From: CAYJAZ01 sp964369165
GTDB taxonomy: Bacteria; Desulfobacterota; Desulfovibrionia; Desulfovibrionales; Desulfovibrionaceae
Assembly: GCA_964369165.1 (NCBI GenBank)
Contig: CAYJFE010000001.1
Location: 1-64,000 of the forward strand
DNA: 64,000 nucleotides
Direction: 5' to 3'
Shown here: positions 34,393 to 44,886 of the stretch, one piece after another
Numbering within the stretch: the stretch's first letter is position 1
Layout: each line of letters starts with the position of its first letter
Position numbers and translations under genes: made by a program
The notes under the pieces: generated by a model
Seen by the model: only the letters and a program-made list of their open reading frames with translations
What the model was told of the DNA's origin: nothing
Databases searched by the model: none

Positions 34393-36336
34393 CTAACTAT
34401 TTTTTTCGCTAGGCATAAGCTCAGCTTTTGCGCTGTTTTTGCTGCTGTCAATCGAAGTTCTTTGGGATACATAGTCGATATCATCTCTACCGTCAAAGAA
34501 GCGATAGCTATTTTTACCTTCTTGCTTTGCAGTATAGAGTGCAATATCAGCATGGCGATAGAGCTTTGTAAAGCTGCTGCCATGTTGCGGATACATAGCC
34601 ACACCAATACTTGCTGAAATGCGAACGATTTTGCCGTGCTCTTCATAGCTTTTATTGAATTTATCAACAATCCTTCTGCATTTATCTGTAACTAATTCCA
34701 AAGAATAAGTATTTCGCATAAATACAAAAAATTCATCGCCGCCAATTCTGCCTACAATATCACTGTGTCTGAAAAGATTTTTTAGATATCTGGCTAAATC
34801 TTTAATAACTTCATCGCCGTATTGATGCCCAAAAGTGTCATTCAATTGCTTAAAGTTATCTAAATCAATAATAAGAAGGCTATGCGTGTTCAATTCAACC
34901 TTTGATTCTGAAACAACTTGAGCAATTAATGCTTCTGTTGTGCCTTTATTGTAGATTTGCGTGAGTGAGTCAAGTTCACTCATTTTTTTCAATTTGGCTG
35001 ATTCCTTTTGCTGATCGTCAATATTTTCCATAAAACCTAATGCTCTATCGTAAGCATTTCCACCATTTTTTGAATCAATAGGCACAGCAGAAAATGAACA
35101 CCACAAATATGTGTCATTTTGACGAAAAACTCTGATTTTCAAATCCGTCACTCTCTCACCATGGCGCAATTTATCAATGGCTGATCTTGCTATAAATATA
35201 TCTTTTCTATTGATATATCTATGTAATTTATTGATATCCACAAAAAGCACATCAAGCTCTGTAGGTAAAAACTTCTTCAAATCACCAGTTATTTTTAGCT
35301 TATTATGAGAAAAATCCCATTCTAAAATATATTTTTGAGTTTGCTCAGATACAAAACGGAAATTTCTTTCATTGGCTTCAGCTGTTTTTGCCAAGGCTGT
35401 TTGAGTTTTATAAACTCTATAAACCATAGCAGAAAAAAGAAGAATTATATTTATAATCAACAAAATTGTTGGGTAAAGATGTGCATAAATTTTCTCATCA
35501 ATAATGTCTTTAGGCACAACGCTCACCAAAATCCAATCATTGACATTTACTGGCGTAAAATAAGCTGTGCGGACTTGATCAGCAAGGCTATATTCAGCCG
35601 AGGAAGAATTTTTTGAACGCATACTTCTCAGTAAATCACTAGCAATAGTCGTATCTAAAAATTCCACTTCAAACATGGCATCATAAAAGGAAATATCCAT
35701 AGCAAGCATATCTTCCGATTCGCTTGCAGCTATATATTTACCTTTTGAATCAACAAGATTAAAATAGCCATCAACAACATAGAATTTTTCGCAAAAATAT
35801 CGAGAAAGATCTTTAGTAGACAATATACCGCTTATATAAGCTAAAAGCTCTCCCGCATCAGAAATAAGAGGCACATTTACGGCAACTGCATCCCCACCGA
35901 CATATTGATCATAATAGACATCGGTAACATAAATTTCGCTATTTGCCATTTGCGTCGTGAAGGAATAAGTGCCTTTAGCAAGATTTTTGCCATCAGTCAC
36001 ATATGAAGTATTATCAGGTAAGACAATAGCAATATCTACAAAGTCTTCAAGGTTAGCTATGTCGTTGATTACTTTAGTGAAGTATTCCTCATCATTTTCA
36101 GCATTGCGCAAAAATTCAGCACTGACTTTTAAAAGATTGATATACTTAACAAAGGCAAACTCTACTGTATTCGCATTACTTTCCGTCACGTCTTGCAAAA
36201 CATTTTGAAAGTCACTTCTTGCTTGATTATTCATTTGAAAAAAGAATAGCGCACCCGACAAAACAAGCCAAGCAAGTATAATGGCAATATATAAGTAGGT
36301 CATATATTCTTTTCTAATTTTGTTTACTTTTTTCAA
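34393..36336 (-). CDS. Membrane diguanylate cyclase with dCache sensor
   Basis: A 647-residue protein. Membrane helix 1 (12-33), periplasmic dCache-type sensor (about 35-285), membrane helix 2 (288-308), a PAS-like segment (about 325-440) and a GGDEF domain. The active site is G-G-D-E-F (532-536), and R-H-S-D (523-526) lies exactly five residues upstream as the product-inhibition site. It should make c-di-GMP in response to a small periplasmic ligand. The gene lies 3' of a DUF1460 hydrolase gene on the same strand and about 1.2 kb from the divergent giant adhesin, a suggestive position for control of attachment. Confidence 0.92.
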   Translation of the reverse strand: MKKVNKIRKEYMTYLYIAIILAWLVLSGALFFFQMNNQARSDFQNVLQDVTESNANTVEFAFVKYINLLKVSAEFLRNAENDEEYFTKVINDIANLEDFVDIAIVLPDNTSYVTDGKNLAKGTYSFTTQMANSEIYVTDVYYDQYVGGDAVAVNVPLISDAGELLAYISGILSTKDLSRYFCEKFYVVDGYFNLVDSKGKYIAASESEDMLAMDISFYDAMFEVEFLDTTIASDLLRSMRSKNSSSAEYSLADQVRTAYFTPVNVNDWILVSVVPKDIIDEKIYAHLYPTILLIINIILLFSAMVYRVYKTQTALAKTAEANERNFRFVSEQTQKYILEWDFSHNKLKITGDLKKFLPTELDVLFVDINKLHRYINRKDIFIARSAIDKLRHGERVTDLKIRVFRQNDTYLWCSFSAVPIDSKNGGNAYDRALGFMENIDDQQKESAKLKKMSELDSLTQIYNKGTTEALIAQVVSESKVELNTHSLLIIDLDNFKQLNDTFGHQYGDEVIKDLARYLKNLFRHSDIVGRIGGDEFFVFMRNTYSLELVTDKCRRIVDKFNKSYEEHGKIVRISASIGVAMYPQHGSSFTKLYRHADIALYTAKQEGKNSYRFFDGRDDIDYVSQRTSIDSSKNSAKAELMPSEKNS

Positions 36337-36456
36337 ACAAACCTCTATCTACTACAGCAGTCAAATCATAACAAATGTACCACAAACACAAGAAATGTCA
36401 AGCAAAGAAAAGCCAGCATTTTCTCACAAAAGAAAATACGATGCTAAAAAATCAAA

Positions 36457-37215
36457 TTATGGAATCAGATATAAAGCTATTCCCACAATGCCCTTATTTG
36501 CGTTCAAATAATCTATAAAATTCACACGAACAACTTTCTTTTTAGTTGAACTCGCATGATAGAGCACACCATTGTTTATAATACCCATATGTGTGATGTG
36601 TTTTTGCTTATTTTTTTGTCCCGCAATTGTATTAGCCGGCAATTCGCGCAAAAAGAAAACCACCATTTCATTTGACAACTCTTCCACAAAAAAATTATCT
36701 ATTTTATTTTTAGGAATAAAGGAAAAAGAGAATTGTATATTTTTTTGCTCTTTTGCTTTATTTTTATAAGCATCATCTTTATTCTTTACGGAGTTATTTT
36801 GCAAAAACCATGTTTCCATGTCGATTTCCATAAGATATTCTTCTGCAAGCTCAAGTGGATATTCTTCAATAAAACCTTGCTTCAAGGCATTTGGAATCCA
36901 TTGAAACTCCATAAAATGTGCTCTTTTGAAAAAGTCAAGCTCCCCGTCACTATAGCGCAACAAAAGCAGATTTTCTAAAAAATCATCCGTATTTTCTTGA
37001 CTTTTGTGCTGAGCAAGCAAGGCTTCAACATAGGTAGTGCAGTCAAAAGCATCGTCACGAAATAAAGGCCCTTTTGCATAAGGGGCATCTTCCCCTTCGC
37101 CTAAGGGGTTTATAACATAGGCTTTATCAAGATAATAATTTACTTGAGCAAATGCTTCTGTAGACATTTGCAAAATCAATAAAGTAGCTAAAAGCACATA
37201 AAGCATTTTCTTCAT
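36457..37215 (-). CDS. DUF1460 exported cysteine hydrolase (amidase-like)
   Basis: A 252-residue protein with a signal peptide (M-K-K-M-L-Y-V-L-L-A-T-L-L-I-L-Q, cleaved after A-F-A). The DUF1460 fold is a papain/NlpC-like amidase. The putative nucleophile is in F-D-C-T-T-Y-V-E (about residue 58), with H-M-G-I and H-A-S-S near the C-terminus. Related proteins are described as N-acetylmuramoyl-L-alanine amidase-like. Position between a diguanylate cyclase and an adhesin raises the thought of an adhesin protease, but it does not show the LapG (DUF920) motifs. ATG at 37215 is preferred because GGGGA lies just upstream; an ATG at 37236 is in frame. Confidence 0.78.
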   Translation of the reverse strand: MKKMLYVLLATLLILQMSTEAFAQVNYYLDKAYVINPLGEGEDAPYAKGPLFRDDAFDCTTYVEALLAQHKSQENTDDFLENLLLLRYSDGELDFFKRAHFMEFQWIPNALKQGFIEEYPLELAEEYLMEIDMETWFLQNNSVKNKDDAYKNKAKEQKNIQFSFSFIPKNKIDNFFVEELSNEMVVFFLRELPANTIAGQKNKQKHITHMGIINNGVLYHASSTKKKVVRVNFIDYLNANKGIVGIALYLIP

Positions 37216-37301
37216 CTTTTCCCCACGCACACTCATAATTGATTGACTAAGAAATTAAATATGGAAAAAGCTTATTTCTGTCAATAAAAAATTAAAAAAG
37301 A

Positions 37302-37330
37302 TTGACATTTTCCTACTTGTGCCTTATATG
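37302..37330 (+). promoter_or_regulatory. Promoter of the giant adhesin gene
   Basis: TTGACA (37302-37307), a 17-bp spacer and TATATG (37325-37330). The start codon is at 37563, so the leader is about 225 nt. The rest of the 326-bp gap between the DUF1460 and adhesin genes shows no other clear signal. Confidence 0.65.
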
Positions 37331-37562
37331 TTAAACATAACTTGAGCGATGATTAATTTCGCCAAGATTGGATATATGTTGTATCTTATTTTTTTTAGAC
37401 GGGTATATCCATAAAGGAAAGGAAAGCCTTATGTTTTCTTATGCCTTGTTTGCCTCACATTTACACAAATAGATTTTTTACGCTTTAGATGTAGATGATA
37501 TGAGGTTTTTTCCTTTAAATCAATAATTTTATAACCAGAATAGCTTCTGATGAGAGGTTTTT

Positions 37563-40500
37563 ATGGCTACTTTAAATCTGATTAGACCAGCAAGTGCGTC
37601 ACAGGCAGTGCTTCCAATTACCGATCAAATCACTGAATATACCTTTGATTTTGATTTATTTGAAGCAATTATTGAAAAGATTGATGATAATCTTGTCATT
37701 ACTTTTGAAGCTGACGGTTCTTCTATTATTTTAGAAGATTTCTATGCAGTCTACAATTCCGAATTTATGCCTAATTTCGTTTTAGATGGCGAATTAGTTT
37801 CAGGCGAAGATTTCTTTAATGCTATGGACCCTACTCTTATGCCTGCTGCTGGTCCAGAAAACCAACTTTTACAAGAAACCAATCAACAAATTGCAGGCGG
37901 TGTTGATGCGCTTGCAGGCGGTGTGAATGCGCTTGGTGGAACAGACGGTGGCTCAAGCTATGACGTTAATCCTAATCTTTTTGATGGTGGCGGTTCAGAC
38001 GGTGGTAATGATGGTTCAGGCGGTTCTGATGACAACACTCCTCCTAATGTAGAACCTACTCTTTCTTTTAGCGATGACCTTACTAAAGATGTGGCAAATG
38101 CACAGCTTTCCACGCATGATGATGCAGATAAAGGCCGTACTGATACAGGATCTTTCACCTTTACTCCTGGCAATGGCCCTACTGATGTCACTATCAATGG
38201 CACATCTATCTTTGATGCAAATGGCGATATTATCACTACACCATTTGAAGGCAGTGAAGGCAGTTTGACTATCACTTCCTATGACGAAAGCACAGGCGAA
38301 GTGACTTATTCTTATACACAAAAAGATGCGGGCACTCACCCAGAAAATGATGTCTTGCAAGACAAATTTGAAATAGAAGTAACAGACCAAGACGGCGATA
38401 GCATAACTGGTTCAATCACTGTTGATATAATTGATGATGTTCCTGTAGCTAAAGGCGACGCTCATAGTGTATCAGAAGATGCATCTATTACTGATAATGT
38501 AGTTACTAACGACGAGGCAAGTGCTGACGGTGGCGATAGCGCAGGCAAAGAACTTGTTGAAGTGAAACTTACACAAGAAATGCTTGATGATGGCTGGACA
38601 GCAAGCGGCAGCCTCGAAAATAATGATCTTAGCTTTAGCCACAATGATAAAGGAACAATCGTCTTTGAAAAAGATGGCGATTACACTTTTACTCCTAAGG
38701 ATAATGTCTATAAAAATGAGGCTGAAGACCTTACTTTTGAATATACAATAAAAGATTCTGATGGTGACACTTCATCAAGCACCTTGAAAGTCACTTTGAC
38801 TGACGAAGCAAGTGGAAGTGGTGATGTTACAAGTTCAACAGTGACAATTGGCGCGATCAATGAAGATTCTTCAAGCTTTACTTTTGATGTAGAACTTAAT
38901 AATGATGCTGCTTCTTATAAAGAAGGTACAGTTCAAGCAACTATCACCCTGCCTAATGGTGCAACAGATCAAGTAAATGTCACAATCAATGCTGACGGCA
39001 CTGGCTCTTATACTTATAATTTTGAAAATGATTATTCTGATGTGTATAATGACAACAATGGCAGTATAAAAGTTGAAATTACTGGCGTAAAAAATAATGA
39101 CGGTTCTGTGTATGAAAACTTCACAGGTTCAAATGCAAGTGAAACTATTGCAGAAACTATAGACGAAACAGTCATCACTATTAAAGCTCCTGCCGACACT
39201 GATGAAAATGCGACAAGCGTCACCTATACATTAGAAGTGAATAATGCACCTCAAACAAACCTTACTATTAAGCTGAGCAATGGCCAAGAAGTAACTATTA
39301 AGGCTGGAGAGTTAAGTGCTGAGTTTACAGTAAACGTTCGTGAAGATGATGTCTATAAAGATGAAAATGACACAATTAGTGTAGAAATTGTTGGCCATGA
39401 CGGCGGTAATTATGAAGACGTAAGCTATAATAATACAGATAGTACAGTTATTATACAAGACGATGCTGACATAACTTCCCTCACTCTTTCTGCTGGTGAA
39501 GTGACAGAAGGCGGAACTCTTAGCTATACTCTAAATCTCAACAATCCTACAGAAAGTGAAATGACTGTAAAAGTTGATGTAGATGGCACAATACATACAG
39601 TCACAATACCTGCTGGTTCTAAAACTGCAAACTTTGACGTAAAAGTTGATGCTAATACTGGCGGAGAAGAAATTAAAGCAAGCATAACAGAAAGCACAGG
39701 CGGCAACTTTGAAAACTTAACCACTTCAGGCGAAGTAAAAGTAACTATTAAAGATGTTGAAGCCCCTACTTTAGATTCTGCTAAAGCTGAAATCACACTT
39801 GATGAAGGCAGCATGGCTTCAGGCACGCACGCTGAACTTACTACTGAAACCGTCACTTGGACACCGCCTGCTGGCTATACTATTCATACGGCCTCAGGTT
39901 CTGGTTACGATATTACTAAAGAAGCAAACGGCAGTTTGACCATTACTTTAGATGGTAATGCAAGCCACGGCGAAAGCGGTACTGATGATACTATCATTGA
40001 CGGCAACAGCATTACTGTCACTTTAAAAGACGCTCAAGGCAATTTTGTTGAAGTTGAAGTTGACGTAAACATTATTGACGATGCGCCTGTTCAAGATGTG
40101 ACTTCTTATGATGCTACTACAGGCACAGACGGTATAGCCCATGCTATTGTTGATATCAATTTTGGTGCTGATGATGGCGAAGGCAAAATTATTAAATTAG
40201 GTGAAGATGAATTTGAATTCAAAGATGGTGAATGGAAAGCAGCCGACGGTAGTGTAGGTAGTGTAATTGACAATGAAGATGGTTCTTATACACTTAAAGC
40301 GCAAGATGGCTCTACTCTCACTGATTTTGGTAATGATTCTGGCAAATGGCTTGCTTCAGTAAAAGAAAATACTACAGTTGAAGTGACTGATAGCGATGGC
40401 GACAGCGTAGAATTTGAAATCAATCCAACTACAGGAAATGGCGACGATACAGTTCTTGGCCTTGAAGGCGATGCAAGTTATATTGCCCCTGCAACTGACT

Positions 40501-42281
40501 ATAATGTATCAATAATCCTTGATACTTCCGCTTCAATGTGGGATGGTTATCACGGTGGTGTTATTGATGCTGCCACAGGTGAAACTCGTCTTGACGCGGC
40601 TTGTGATGCAATCATTGATCTTGTTCAAAACACACTTGTGCAACACACTCAAAGTGAAGTTGGCGGCGAAGTTAATATTCAAATCACGGATTTCTATGGT
40701 AAAGAGGGCGACTCTTATACAATCACATTAACAGAAGATAATCTTGATGAAGTGCTTGCGCATATTGAATCAATCAGAAATCTTAAATACGATGAAATCA
40801 AACTTGATGACAGCTATGTAGCACCTGAAGGACAAGCATTTATTGTAAACAATCAAGGCGATACAATATATATCGACGAAGATGGTACTCCTCTAAATGC
40901 GCAGATGGATGCAAATGGTATTGTTTATGATAGATTTAGTGGCGGCACTGACTATCACCATGGCACAGCTTATGAACTTGGCTTTGACAATGCTACTGAA
41001 TGGTTCGAAAGCCTTGACAATGATGGCGCAGCAAATGAAGTTTTCTTTATGACTGATGGTCAACCTTGGCCGAATAATACGACTTCTGCAAATGCACGTG
41101 AAGAAGCCTTTAAAGAACTATCAGAAGCAGTTGCTGGTGGCAATATCCATGCAATCGGCATGGGTAGCAAATTAGAGCAATATCAAGAATTTCTTGATCA
41201 ATACGACACTACTGGTGGAGCAGATCTAGTAACAGATGCCAACATAAGTAACTTCTTCAAACCAGATCAAGGTGGAGATACTGTTGGTGGCGAAGTTTCA
41301 CCTATAGGTATTACACTTAGTGGTGACGATGTTATTGTTGGCGGAACAACAGTAGCTGATTTGAAAGGCATACTATCAAAAGAATTTAATAATATGGAAA
41401 TTTCTGATGCTTTGCTTATGGATTATCTCAGAAATAATCCTGATTGGATAAATTCAGCCGAAGTATTGGAAGCTGTAGGCGATGATAGCCGTGTAGAAGT
41501 GGCTCTTTCTGGCGAAGGCGATGATTATCTCTTCGGTAAAGGCGGCAATGACCTTCTTATCGCTGACGGCAATGCAGATGCTCTTTCTGATCTTGCACAA
41601 GCTTTGAATGCTGAAGGCGCAAATCCTGTGCTTGATGCTGACAATTATACTTACGATAGTATTTTAGAGTCTGGACAAAATGTAAATGCAGATCCAAGCC
41701 ATGACGATTTATCAGTTGGCTTAGTAGGCGAGTTTACAAAAGCCTTTGCTGATGGCGAAGTGAGCGATACTTTTATTGACGCAATCAACAATCTTGAAAG
41801 CGCAAATGACGGCAATGATATTGTCTTTGGTGGCGAAGGCAATGACTTTATCTTAGGCCTTGGCGGCGACGACACTCTCTATGGCGGCGAAGGCAATGAC
41901 GTTATCTTTGCTGGTTCTGGCAATGATATTATCTATGCTGGTGAAGGTGATGATATTATCTATACAGGCGCTGGCAATGACACTGTCTATCTTGGTGAAG
42001 GTAATGACACTGTTATCTTTGATACTTCTGACATTCTTGATAATGTAGATTCTAACGACACTATTCACGACTTTGACACTGAACATGACTTGCTTGACCT
42101 TACAGCCTTCGATTTACAAGCCTCAAATGTTAATATTGTACAAAGCGAAAATGGTGAAGATGCTGAAATTAGCTTTGATGTCGATGGAAGCACGCAAACA
42201 ATTACCCTTGTTGGTGCAGGTAGTGACGTTCTAGATATGCAAGAGGATCTTGGCACTGACGATTCCTTTATCAAAATCTAA
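37563..42281 (+). CDS. Giant RTX adhesin, LapA-like, with VWA domain (type I secretion substrate)
   Basis: A 1572-residue acidic protein. Residues 1-110 form an N-terminal retention-type module with P-A-A-G at 94-97, the kind of di-alanine site cut by LapG proteases. A Gly/Asp/Ser linker (120-160) follows, then Ig-like/cadherin-like and Calx-beta-like repeats (about 165-830). A von Willebrand A domain has the metal site D-T-S-A-S (987-991) and F-M-T-D-G-Q-P. RTX nonapeptides (G-G-E-G-N-D, G-G-D-D-T-L) lie near 1310 and 1420-1480, with a C-terminal secretion region. It should be exported by a type I system and held at the outer membrane for surface attachment. No ABC/HlyD/TolC secretion genes and no LapD/LapG are in this window. 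RBS GAGAGG precedes the ATG. Confidence 0.92.
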   Translation: MATLNLIRPASASQAVLPITDQITEYTFDFDLFEAIIEKIDDNLVITFEADGSSIILEDFYAVYNSEFMPNFVLDGELVSGEDFFNAMDPTLMPAAGPENQLLQETNQQIAGGVDALAGGVNALGGTDGGSSYDVNPNLFDGGGSDGGNDGSGGSDDNTPPNVEPTLSFSDDLTKDVANAQLSTHDDADKGRTDTGSFTFTPGNGPTDVTINGTSIFDANGDIITTPFEGSEGSLTITSYDESTGEVTYSYTQKDAGTHPENDVLQDKFEIEVTDQDGDSITGSITVDIIDDVPVAKGDAHSVSEDASITDNVVTNDEASADGGDSAGKELVEVKLTQEMLDDGWTASGSLENNDLSFSHNDKGTIVFEKDGDYTFTPKDNVYKNEAEDLTFEYTIKDSDGDTSSSTLKVTLTDEASGSGDVTSSTVTIGAINEDSSSFTFDVELNNDAASYKEGTVQATITLPNGATDQVNVTINADGTGSYTYNFENDYSDVYNDNNGSIKVEITGVKNNDGSVYENFTGSNASETIAETIDETVITIKAPADTDENATSVTYTLEVNNAPQTNLTIKLSNGQEVTIKAGELSAEFTVNVREDDVYKDENDTISVEIVGHDGGNYEDVSYNNTDSTVIIQDDADITSLTLSAGEVTEGGTLSYTLNLNNPTESEMTVKVDVDGTIHTVTIPAGSKTANFDVKVDANTGGEEIKASITESTGGNFENLTTSGEVKVTIKDVEAPTLDSAKAEITLDEGSMASGTHAELTTETVTWTPPAGYTIHTASGSGYDITKEANGSLTITLDGNASHGESGTDDTIIDGNSITVTLKDAQGNFVEVEVDVNIIDDAPVQDVTSYDATTGTDGIAHAIVDINFGADDGEGKIIKLGEDEFEFKDGEWKAADGSVGSVIDNEDGSYTLKAQDGSTLTDFGNDSGKWLASVKENTTVEVTDSDGDSVEFEINPTTGNGDDTVLGLEGDASYIAPATDYNVSIILDTSASMWDGYHGGVIDAATGETRLDAACDAIIDLVQNTLVQHTQSEVGGEVNIQITDFYGKEGDSYTITLTEDNLDEVLAHIESIRNLKYDEIKLDDSYVAPEGQAFIVNNQGDTIYIDEDGTPLNAQMDANGIVYDRFSGGTDYHHGTAYELGFDNATEWFESLDNDGAANEVFFMTDGQPWPNNTTSANAREEAFKELSEAVAGGNIHAIGMGSKLEQYQEFLDQYDTTGGADLVTDANISNFFKPDQGGDTVGGEVSPIGITLSGDDVIVGGTTVADLKGILSKEFNNMEISDALLMDYLRNNPDWINSAEVLEAVGDDSRVEVALSGEGDDYLFGKGGNDLLIADGNADALSDLAQALNAEGANPVLDADNYTYDSILESGQNVNADPSHDDLSVGLVGEFTKAFADGEVSDTFIDAINNLESANDGNDIVFGGEGNDFILGLGGDDTLYGGEGNDVIFAGSGNDIIYAGEGDDIIYTGAGNDTVYLGEGNDTVIFDTSDILDNVDSNDTIHDFDTEHDLLDLTAFDLQASNVNIVQSENGEDAEISFDVDGSTQTITLVGAGSDVLDMQEDLGTDDSFIKI

Positions 42282-42307
42282 TTTATAATCCCCTTATAAA
42301 TAAAAAC

Positions 42308-42344
42308 AAAAATCACGGTATCCCAAAGATGTCGTGATTTTTTT
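42308..42344 (+). terminator. Terminator after the adhesin gene
   Basis: AAAAATCACG / CGTGATTTTT stem with a 15-nt loop and a T-run, 27 bp after the stop codon. Confidence 0.8.
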
Positions 42345-42384
42345 GCGCTTTAACTTAAGTCTATTCTCAAAGAACCTTAAAATA

Positions 42385-42421
42385 AAACTCACAGCCTTAT
42401 AAAATACAAAGCTGTGAGTTT
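42385..42421 (-). terminator. Terminator of the FecR/GND-repeat gene
   Basis: AAACTCACAGC / GCTGTGAGTTT, an 11-bp perfect stem. On the minus strand it is followed by a T-rich stretch, just after the stop at 42446. Confidence 0.8.
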
Positions 42422-42445
42422 ACTTTTATTTATTGGTGTTCGTTG

Positions 42446-44786
42446 TTATGCAGGAATTATTGCTGAGCTTGCTTGTGAAGTGATAGAACTAAAAGCTTCT
42501 TCTGCAAATTCTACATTATCGTCAAGATCCGTGAGCGTAGCTGAAAAAGCTCCACCAAGATAATCTTTCATATCTCCCTGATATGTATAAGTATCTTCAC
42601 CTGTTCGCATCCAATCACTTTGATTCAGAATAATGTCATCATCATCAATTTTAATGCCAATTTGTTCTAGGGAAAAACTAGTGTCACGACTTTCATAGGA
42701 TGTCAAATTAAGTTTTGCTTCAAAGTTAGTGAGTGTTTCAGGCTCTGAATTACTTGCTATATAGATATCAATGCCATCACCACCGTCAAAAGTTGTACCT
42801 GTGTTGTCTGTCTCTGCGGTTATTCGCAAAACATCATTGCCGTCTCCTAAATCAACACTCGTGGAATCTCCATTCCTAGCATAAGAAATTTTCACAACAT
42901 CTTTGCCTGCGCCTGTTTCTATTATAGAAGTTCCTCGGTCACTGCCACCAAAATTAGTTATATCAACAGTATCATCACCAGCGCCAGTAGACAGTTTCGC
43001 ATAGTTTAGTGGTTGGGAAAGTGTGGTATAGCCAAAGCTAGCTATTTCAACCTTATCATTGCCTGCGCCTGTGTCAACAATTGTATCTACGACACTGCCA
43101 CTCACACTCAAGCTGTCGTTTCCACTACCCAAAACTATACTTGCATCAGAATTTTCGTCAGTAGCAACACCTACTATAGAACCAGAAAAAGTTATATTTA
43201 AATCGTCAGAAGAAGAAGCAAAATTAAGTTGTGTTACAGAGGCATAGTTAGCTGGAATAGTGGGAGCTCCAGCAGGACCCATATTTGTCACTAAATAATA
43301 CTCATCAGCAACTCCATTTTTGGTAGCAAGAACAAGATTACCCTGTGCAGTTATAGCAGCATTATTCATTTCGATAAAACTCATACTATTGCCAAGCGGT
43401 AAATAGTCGCTCACTTCATTGAAACTAAAACCATTTGTTTCAATGACAATTGCATTCCAAATAAGAGTATTCGAGGACGCTGATGACTTTACCCAACCTG
43501 AGTCAGTAGAATAAGTGATTGTTTTATTAACCAAGTCAAATTGTATACCTGCTAGAGCAAGTAAATCGTCTAGATTTTTTATATCAACTGCGCCCTCGCC
43601 TGAAATCATAATTTCAAAATTGCTCACGTCTACTGTGTCTGAATAAAGAGTGCTCACAGAACCTAAGTTTATTATGTCAAGGCCATCGCCACCGTCAAAG
43701 CTTCCGTATTTTTTAATATTTTCTCCACTATCAAGGGTTGCACTAGAGTCAATATATACAAAATCATCGCCAGTTCCAGCATTAAGATTACCATAGAAGC
43801 GACCTCCACTAGCACCATCAAAGTAGGACAAAACTTCAATATAGTCATTGCCAGAACCAGTTGAAAGTGTGGCATCTCCAAAATATGCAGAATTATTGAG
43901 GTTAACAGTATCGTCACCTGCGCCCATTTCTACATCTATGCGAGAATATGAGTCATAATCAGAAAAATTGAGAGTGTCATTTCCATCGCCCATATCTAAA
44001 AAACCACCAGGGCCATCAAGCTTAACAACATCATCGCCACTACCTGTATAAACTTTTGCTGAATCAGAAAGATATAACTCAATATTGTCATTACCAGAAC
44101 CAGAATTGAGCACAGAGCTTCCAGACATAGTAACATTTGCACTGTCATTACCATCACCTAAATTAACAATGCCGCTCTTAAATTCTAGAGAATTAAATAA
44201 ATCATTGCCTGCGCCTGTATCAAGAAAAACCTTGCCATTCGTACCGTTTACACTATCAATAGTAATACTATTATCCTCAGCACCTAAAGTGAGGCTAGTC
44301 ACCTTTGTAAAGCCTGGCATTGGGTCTGTAAGTATAAAATAGCCTTGCATGGAAGCATTATAATAAAGGGCAGAACCGTCTGATGCAGCAAAGCCATTCG
44401 CTTCTGAATAACTTGCAAACTCTCCCGAGCTTACATCGATTGAGGATAAAAGAGTAAAATCATTGTTTATAGAAATGCTAATACCAGGATAATGCTGACT
44501 TGAAGTGAAACCATTACCATAAGCTGTTTCATGGCGCCAAATTTTATTATCATAAAGTATTGTTTTATTATCTAAATCAAAATAAATACCATTAAGTGCG
44601 TTTAATTGCGCTAAAGACTGAACTTGATCGGCATCTACACCATAAACCATAATTTCAACATCATCTTGCTTTGTAACAGTAGAACTATTGGTTGTGCTGA
44701 TAATATCTACACCTTCTCCACCATAGATTTTATTCGACACTGCGCCTGACTGCCCAACATACAAAAAGTCATTGCCATCACCAAGA
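42446..44786 (-). CDS. C-terminal part of a FecR/GND-repeat surface protein (gene split by gap)
   Basis: About 780 residues after the gap, made almost entirely of L-G-D-G-N-D, G-A-G-D-D and G-S-G-N-D repeats in three blocks separated by segments with F-D-L-(D/V)-N-K-T-I-x-Y. These resemble calcium-binding beta-rolls. The first visible residues, L-G-D-G-N-D-F, continue the P-A-V-I-L that ends the upstream part: the related protein at 242-1936 has K-P-A-I-F-G-G-D-G-N-D across the same point. I therefore read 42446-46160 as one gene of about 1,200 residues. Secretion by a type I system is inferred. Confidence 0.8.
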
Positions 44787-44886
44787 NNNNNNNNNNNNNN
44801 NNNNNNNNNNNNNNNNNNNNNNNNNNNNNNNNNNNNNNNNNNNNNNNNNNNNNNNNNNNNNNNNNNNNNNNNNNNNNNNNNNNNNN
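44787..44886. other. 100-N scaffold gap inside the FecR/GND-repeat gene
   Basis: One hundred N bases. The motif CCAAGA occurs on both sides and the encoded proteins join naturally, so little or nothing may be missing. The repeated GND codons probably caused the assembly break. Confidence 0.99.

Noticed and set aside
34305..34670. A 121-codon minus-strand open frame overlapping the end of the diguanylate cyclase gene
   Set aside because: It lies in another frame of a clear GGDEF gene, has no family features and includes a short tandem repeat in the intergenic part.
36457..37215. LapG protease for the neighbouring adhesin
   Set aside because: The motifs (F-D-C-T-T-Y-V-E, H-M-G-I, H-A-S-S) fit DUF1460, not the LapG/DUF920 family.
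41820..42010. Short tandem DNA repeats resembling a CRISPR array
   Set aside because: They are codon-level repeats of RTX nonapeptides (GGEGND) inside the adhesin gene, with no constant-length spacers.
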